The translations under genes were made by a program, and so were the position numbers. The notes below the pieces were generated by a model. It had not been told where the DNA came from, did no database searches, and saw only the letters and a program-made list of their open reading frames with translations. From Paludibacter sp. (GTDB taxonomy: Bacteria > Bacteroidota > Bacteroidia > Bacteroidales > Paludibacteraceae): a DNA stretch of 7,028 bases. Positions 5,191 to 7,028 of this stretch are shown here, one piece after another (position 1 is the stretch's first letter; each line of letters opens with the position of its first letter). The stretch is taken from positions 1 to 7,028 of the forward strand of contig JAITXR010000339.1 in NCBI GenBank assembly GCA_031284665.1. Direction: 5' to 3'.

Positions 5191-6015
5191 ATGAAAAAAA
5201 CTTTACTTCTTATTGCTGCCGTTACTATGGCATTTTCTACTTATGCTCAAGGCACTTGGAAAGCACCTGTCGGAGCAGCCGAGGGCGATGTGTTTAGCGT
5301 TGCACCGGGTGCTACATTCACAGAAATTACCGGTCTTTCAGTAAGTCACATTTTCACTTCAGCGCTTATCAACAAATTAGATAACGGAACAACTCCGGTA
5401 GATAATCCTGCACCTCCTGCGCCAACAATTGCTTACAATGGCGTTACTTATGACAATCTAAGCATAGTACAAGCCGCTGGTGATAATGGACAGTACATTA
5501 TTCTTTCTCCAACTTCAAACGGTACGCTTGACGTCGCAGCAAAAATGGGCAATAACAAAAAAACTTTTGTTGCCGAAACTTCTGCCGCTTTTGCTGCCGT
5601 TAGTGCTTATACCAGTGCTTTTCCTGGCGAGATAACTGATGCTACTTTTCCAACAGTTACAACTACTGCCGTAAAAATAGATGGCACTCCTCTTACTATT
5701 ACAACACAAACTTGGGATAACAGTACTGCTATCAACACAACTGGTGCCAATATTTATATTGTAATGTCATTTCCTGTTGTAGCAGGTAAAACTTATGCTG
5801 TAGGTTGCTCAGGCTCAAAATTTATGCTTCGCGGTATCAATTATGCTCCTTCAACATCTGCAGTTGCAACTCCTTCTGCTATTAAAGAAATTCAATCAGT
5901 ACAATACTTTAATGCACTTGGAGCACAAGTAGATGCTACAGCAAAAGGCTTGGTATTTGTAAAAACTGCTTATACCAATGGCACTAGCGAAGTAGTAAAA
6001 GCATTTTTGAAATAA
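5191..6015 (+). CDS. Secreted beta-rich protein with a C-terminal sorting-type tail
   Basis: A 274-residue exported protein of unknown role. Residues 1-19 form a signal peptide (basic MKK, hydrophobic core, TYA) with likely cleavage before Gln20, common in Bacteroidota. The middle (20-220) is rich in Thr, Ala, Gly and Asn and in alternating beta-strand patterns, with a proline-rich turn near 70-80; NGTLDVAAKMGNNKKTF near 110-125 and VVAGKTYAV near 195 resemble beta-sandwich modules of Bacteroidota extracellular proteins (inference). After a Ser/Thr/Ala/Pro linker, residues 226-274 hold YFNALGAQVD, KGLVFVKT and a final VKAFLK, which resembles a type IX secretion C-terminal domain though the usual upstream NP box is not evident. 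The same tail occurs in the next gene. No catalytic motif is seen. It has its own promoter candidate and an intrinsic terminator about 60 bases past the stop, so it is probably monocistronic. Confidence 0.85.
   Translation: MKKTLLLIAAVTMAFSTYAQGTWKAPVGAAEGDVFSVAPGATFTEITGLSVSHIFTSALINKLDNGTTPVDNPAPPAPTIAYNGVTYDNLSIVQAAGDNGQYIILSPTSNGTLDVAAKMGNNKKTFVAETSAAFAAVSAYTSAFPGEITDATFPTVTTTAVKIDGTPLTITTQTWDNSTAINTTGANIYIVMSFPVVAGKTYAVGCSGSKFMLRGINYAPSTSAVATPSAIKEIQSVQYFNALGAQVDATAKGLVFVKTAYTNGTSEVVKAFLK
5908..5966. repeat. C-terminal coding repeat, copy 1
   Basis: These 59 bases match 6878-6936 with two differences (5940 and 5956), at an offset of exactly 970. They encode the core of the shared C-terminal tail. 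DNA identity exceeds what protein conservation alone requires, since nearly all third positions agree. Confidence 0.9.
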
Positions 6016-6024
6016 ATTTTGATT

Positions 6025-6056
6025 AATCCTAAAAGGGTTAACACCTGTTTAGGGTT
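6025..6056 (+). terminator. Hairpin after the first secreted gene, no T tract
   Basis: AATCCTAAA (6025-6033) pairs with TTTAGGGTT (6048-6056) with one G-U pair. AGG/CCT (6034-6036 with 6044-6046) continues the stem past a bulged G around the loop GTTAACA. No U run follows. It may protect the mRNA 3' end or bind a protein rather than terminate transcription. Confidence 0.5.
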
Positions 6057-6071
6057 ATAAAATCTCTCTGT

Positions 6072-6111
6072 CTGTGCCGTCAACTTGCTTGGTTGATGGC
6101 ACAGTTTTTTT
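6072..6111 (+). terminator. Strong rho-independent terminator
   Basis: A 13-bp stem, CTGTGCCGTCAAC (6072-6084) with GTTGATGGCACAG (6092-6104) and one G-U pair, closes the loop TTGCTTG and is followed by seven T (6105-6111). It should end transcription of the first secreted gene and isolate it from the second. Confidence 0.93.
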
Positions 6112-6116
6112 AGTTT

Positions 6117-6180
6117 AAATGCTTTTTTTTACACGAAATAGAATATTAAAATGCTTACACGTAAAAAAAAATGCTTTTTT
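6117..6180. repeat. Direct repeats of AAATGCTT and TTACACG upstream of a promoter
   Basis: AAATGCTT occurs at 6117-6124, 6149-6156 and 6169-6176, and TTACACG at 6129-6135 and 6155-6161. In the first copy a T run separates the two motifs; in the second they overlap. They lie just before the promoter candidate of the second secreted gene and could be regulator sites, or slippage-prone AT-rich sequence. Confidence 0.5.
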
Positions 6181-6213
6181 GTGATACTTTATAATATTAA
6201 TTTTATATATTTG
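6178..6213 (+). promoter_or_regulatory. Promoter candidate for the second secreted protein
   Basis: TATATTTG (6206-6213, then C) is a perfect -7 consensus. TTTG at 6178-6181 is a possible -33 element, though its 24-base spacing is a little long. The leader would be about 45 bases, AT-rich and without a Shine-Dalgarno site. Confidence 0.65.
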
Positions 6214-6262
6214 CACCTATATTTAATAAACAATTACAAATCTGTTAAAAAACATTAGTATT

Positions 6263-6991
6263 ATGAAAAAAACTTTACTTATTACATTAGTTGCTGTAGC
6301 AACATTATTTAGCGTAAATGCTCAAAACCGCACTTGGGACTTTACAGGCACATGGTCGATTGATGCCACTACCGTAGATGCTAATCTTTCTTTGGATGGT
6401 ACAACTCGTTTTAATTATGTTCCAGCCACTACGCTTGCAGAATTAGTTTTTTCTTCCGGGCAAGCAATAGCAGATGTAGCAAATCTTAAATTTACACAAG
6501 GGGGAGCCAGTAAGTTACGTCTTGGATTTGCAACTGATCCTCATCAACTTTATCTTAATGGCAAGGACATAACAGTAGAAATTCCCAGTAGCGTAGGCGA
6601 TGTGGTTACTATTTATGCAAAACCCGGTAGTAATGATGCAACTGACAGAGGTTTCTCATCAATAGGAGGAACCTTAACGAGAACCGCCGGTGGAGTAAAC
6701 ACATCAGGCATTCAAACCACAGCCGCCGGTGCAGGTGAATGGGAATATACAGTAACATCTGTTCCATTTTCAATCAAATCTGTTATTGGTGGAATGAATA
6801 TTCAGAAAATAACAGTTTCTTCTACTTCTGCTGTTTCAACTCCTACAAGCGTAAAAGCAATTTCATCGGTTTTTTATTTTAATGCACTTGGAGCACAAGT
6901 AGATGCTACTGCAAAAGGCTTGGTAATTGTAAAAACAAAATATGCCGACGGCACAAGCGCAGTAGAAAAACTGTATCGCAGCGAAAAATAA
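6263..6991 (+). CDS. Secreted beta-rich protein, tail paralog of the preceding secreted gene
   Basis: A 242-residue exported protein of unknown role. Residues 1-20 are a signal peptide (SVNA) with likely cleavage before Gln21. The mature protein opens with TWDFTGTW and has a beta-rich body: LRLGFA near 92-97, LYLNGKDITVEIP, then VGDVVTIYAKPG. This is the pattern of small beta-sandwich modules often found with Bacteroidota polysaccharide-acting proteins (inference). No catalytic residues can be assigned. Residues 194-242 are the same tail as in the upstream secreted protein: YFNALGAQVDATAKGL, VKT, a YADGTS turn and a closing basic end (YRSEK). The first 18 coding bases are also identical to that gene, while the middle parts align poorly, so the pair shares its ends but not its body. 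Own promoter candidate; the downstream end is near the window edge and only a weak AT hairpin follows. Confidence 0.85.
   Translation: MKKTLLITLVAVATLFSVNAQNRTWDFTGTWSIDATTVDANLSLDGTTRFNYVPATTLAELVFSSGQAIADVANLKFTQGGASKLRLGFATDPHQLYLNGKDITVEIPSSVGDVVTIYAKPGSNDATDRGFSSIGGTLTRTAGGVNTSGIQTTAAGAGEWEYTVTSVPFSIKSVIGGMNIQKITVSSTSAVSTPTSVKAISSVFYFNALGAQVDATAKGLVIVKTKYADGTSAVEKLYRSEK
6878..6936. repeat. C-terminal coding repeat, copy 2
   Basis: Matches 5908-5966 at 57 of 59 positions. It encodes the core of the shared C-terminal tail of the second secreted protein. Similarity drops sharply on both sides. Confidence 0.9.
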
Positions 6992-7028
6992 TTTGTATTT
7001 TCCAAATTTCTCAAAAAAACGAAGTCGT

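Overview
The window looks like a chromosomal segment of a Bacteroidota bacterium, probably Bacteroidales. Four things suggest this. Several promoter-like sites match the TAnnTTTG -7 element known from that phylum. Two secreted proteins have signal peptides cut before Gln and a shared C-terminal tail of the kind seen in Bacteroidota exported proteins. There is an LpxL/HtrB-type acyltransferase, which implies a Gram-negative envelope. The sequence is AT-rich and mostly lacks Shine-Dalgarno sites. No species can be named from the sequence alone.

Left part (1-2390): a radical SAM enzyme (4-906) is followed by a visibly more AT-rich two-gene module. The module holds an unrecognised 260-residue protein (1000-1782) overlapping by 8 bases a PIN-domain ribonuclease-like protein (1775-2242). 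The gene order, the overlap, and a Trp/Arg-Gly-Gly tail on the first protein make a toxin-antitoxin-like or defence module the most interesting possibility here. It sits directly against the 3' end of a minus-strand tRNA-Arg(CCT) gene (2318-2389).

Middle (2390-2794): about 400 bases without a protein gene. They hold a large imperfect palindrome (about 2438-2625) made of two inverted copies of one repeat, one copy carrying an extra GC-rich hairpin. A short tandem repeat follows, then a well-formed minus-strand promoter candidate pointing toward the palindrome and the tRNA.

Right part: a lipid A-type acyltransferase (2795-3652) and a monofunctional aspartokinase (3717-5048) are co-oriented housekeeping genes. 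Two secreted beta-rich proteins (5191-6015 and 6263-6991) follow. Each has its own promoter candidate, and a strong intrinsic terminator lies between them. They share their first codons and a C-terminal tail that is almost identical in DNA, while their middle parts differ. This suggests related exported proteins with a common sorting or anchoring tail, possibly for type IX secretion.
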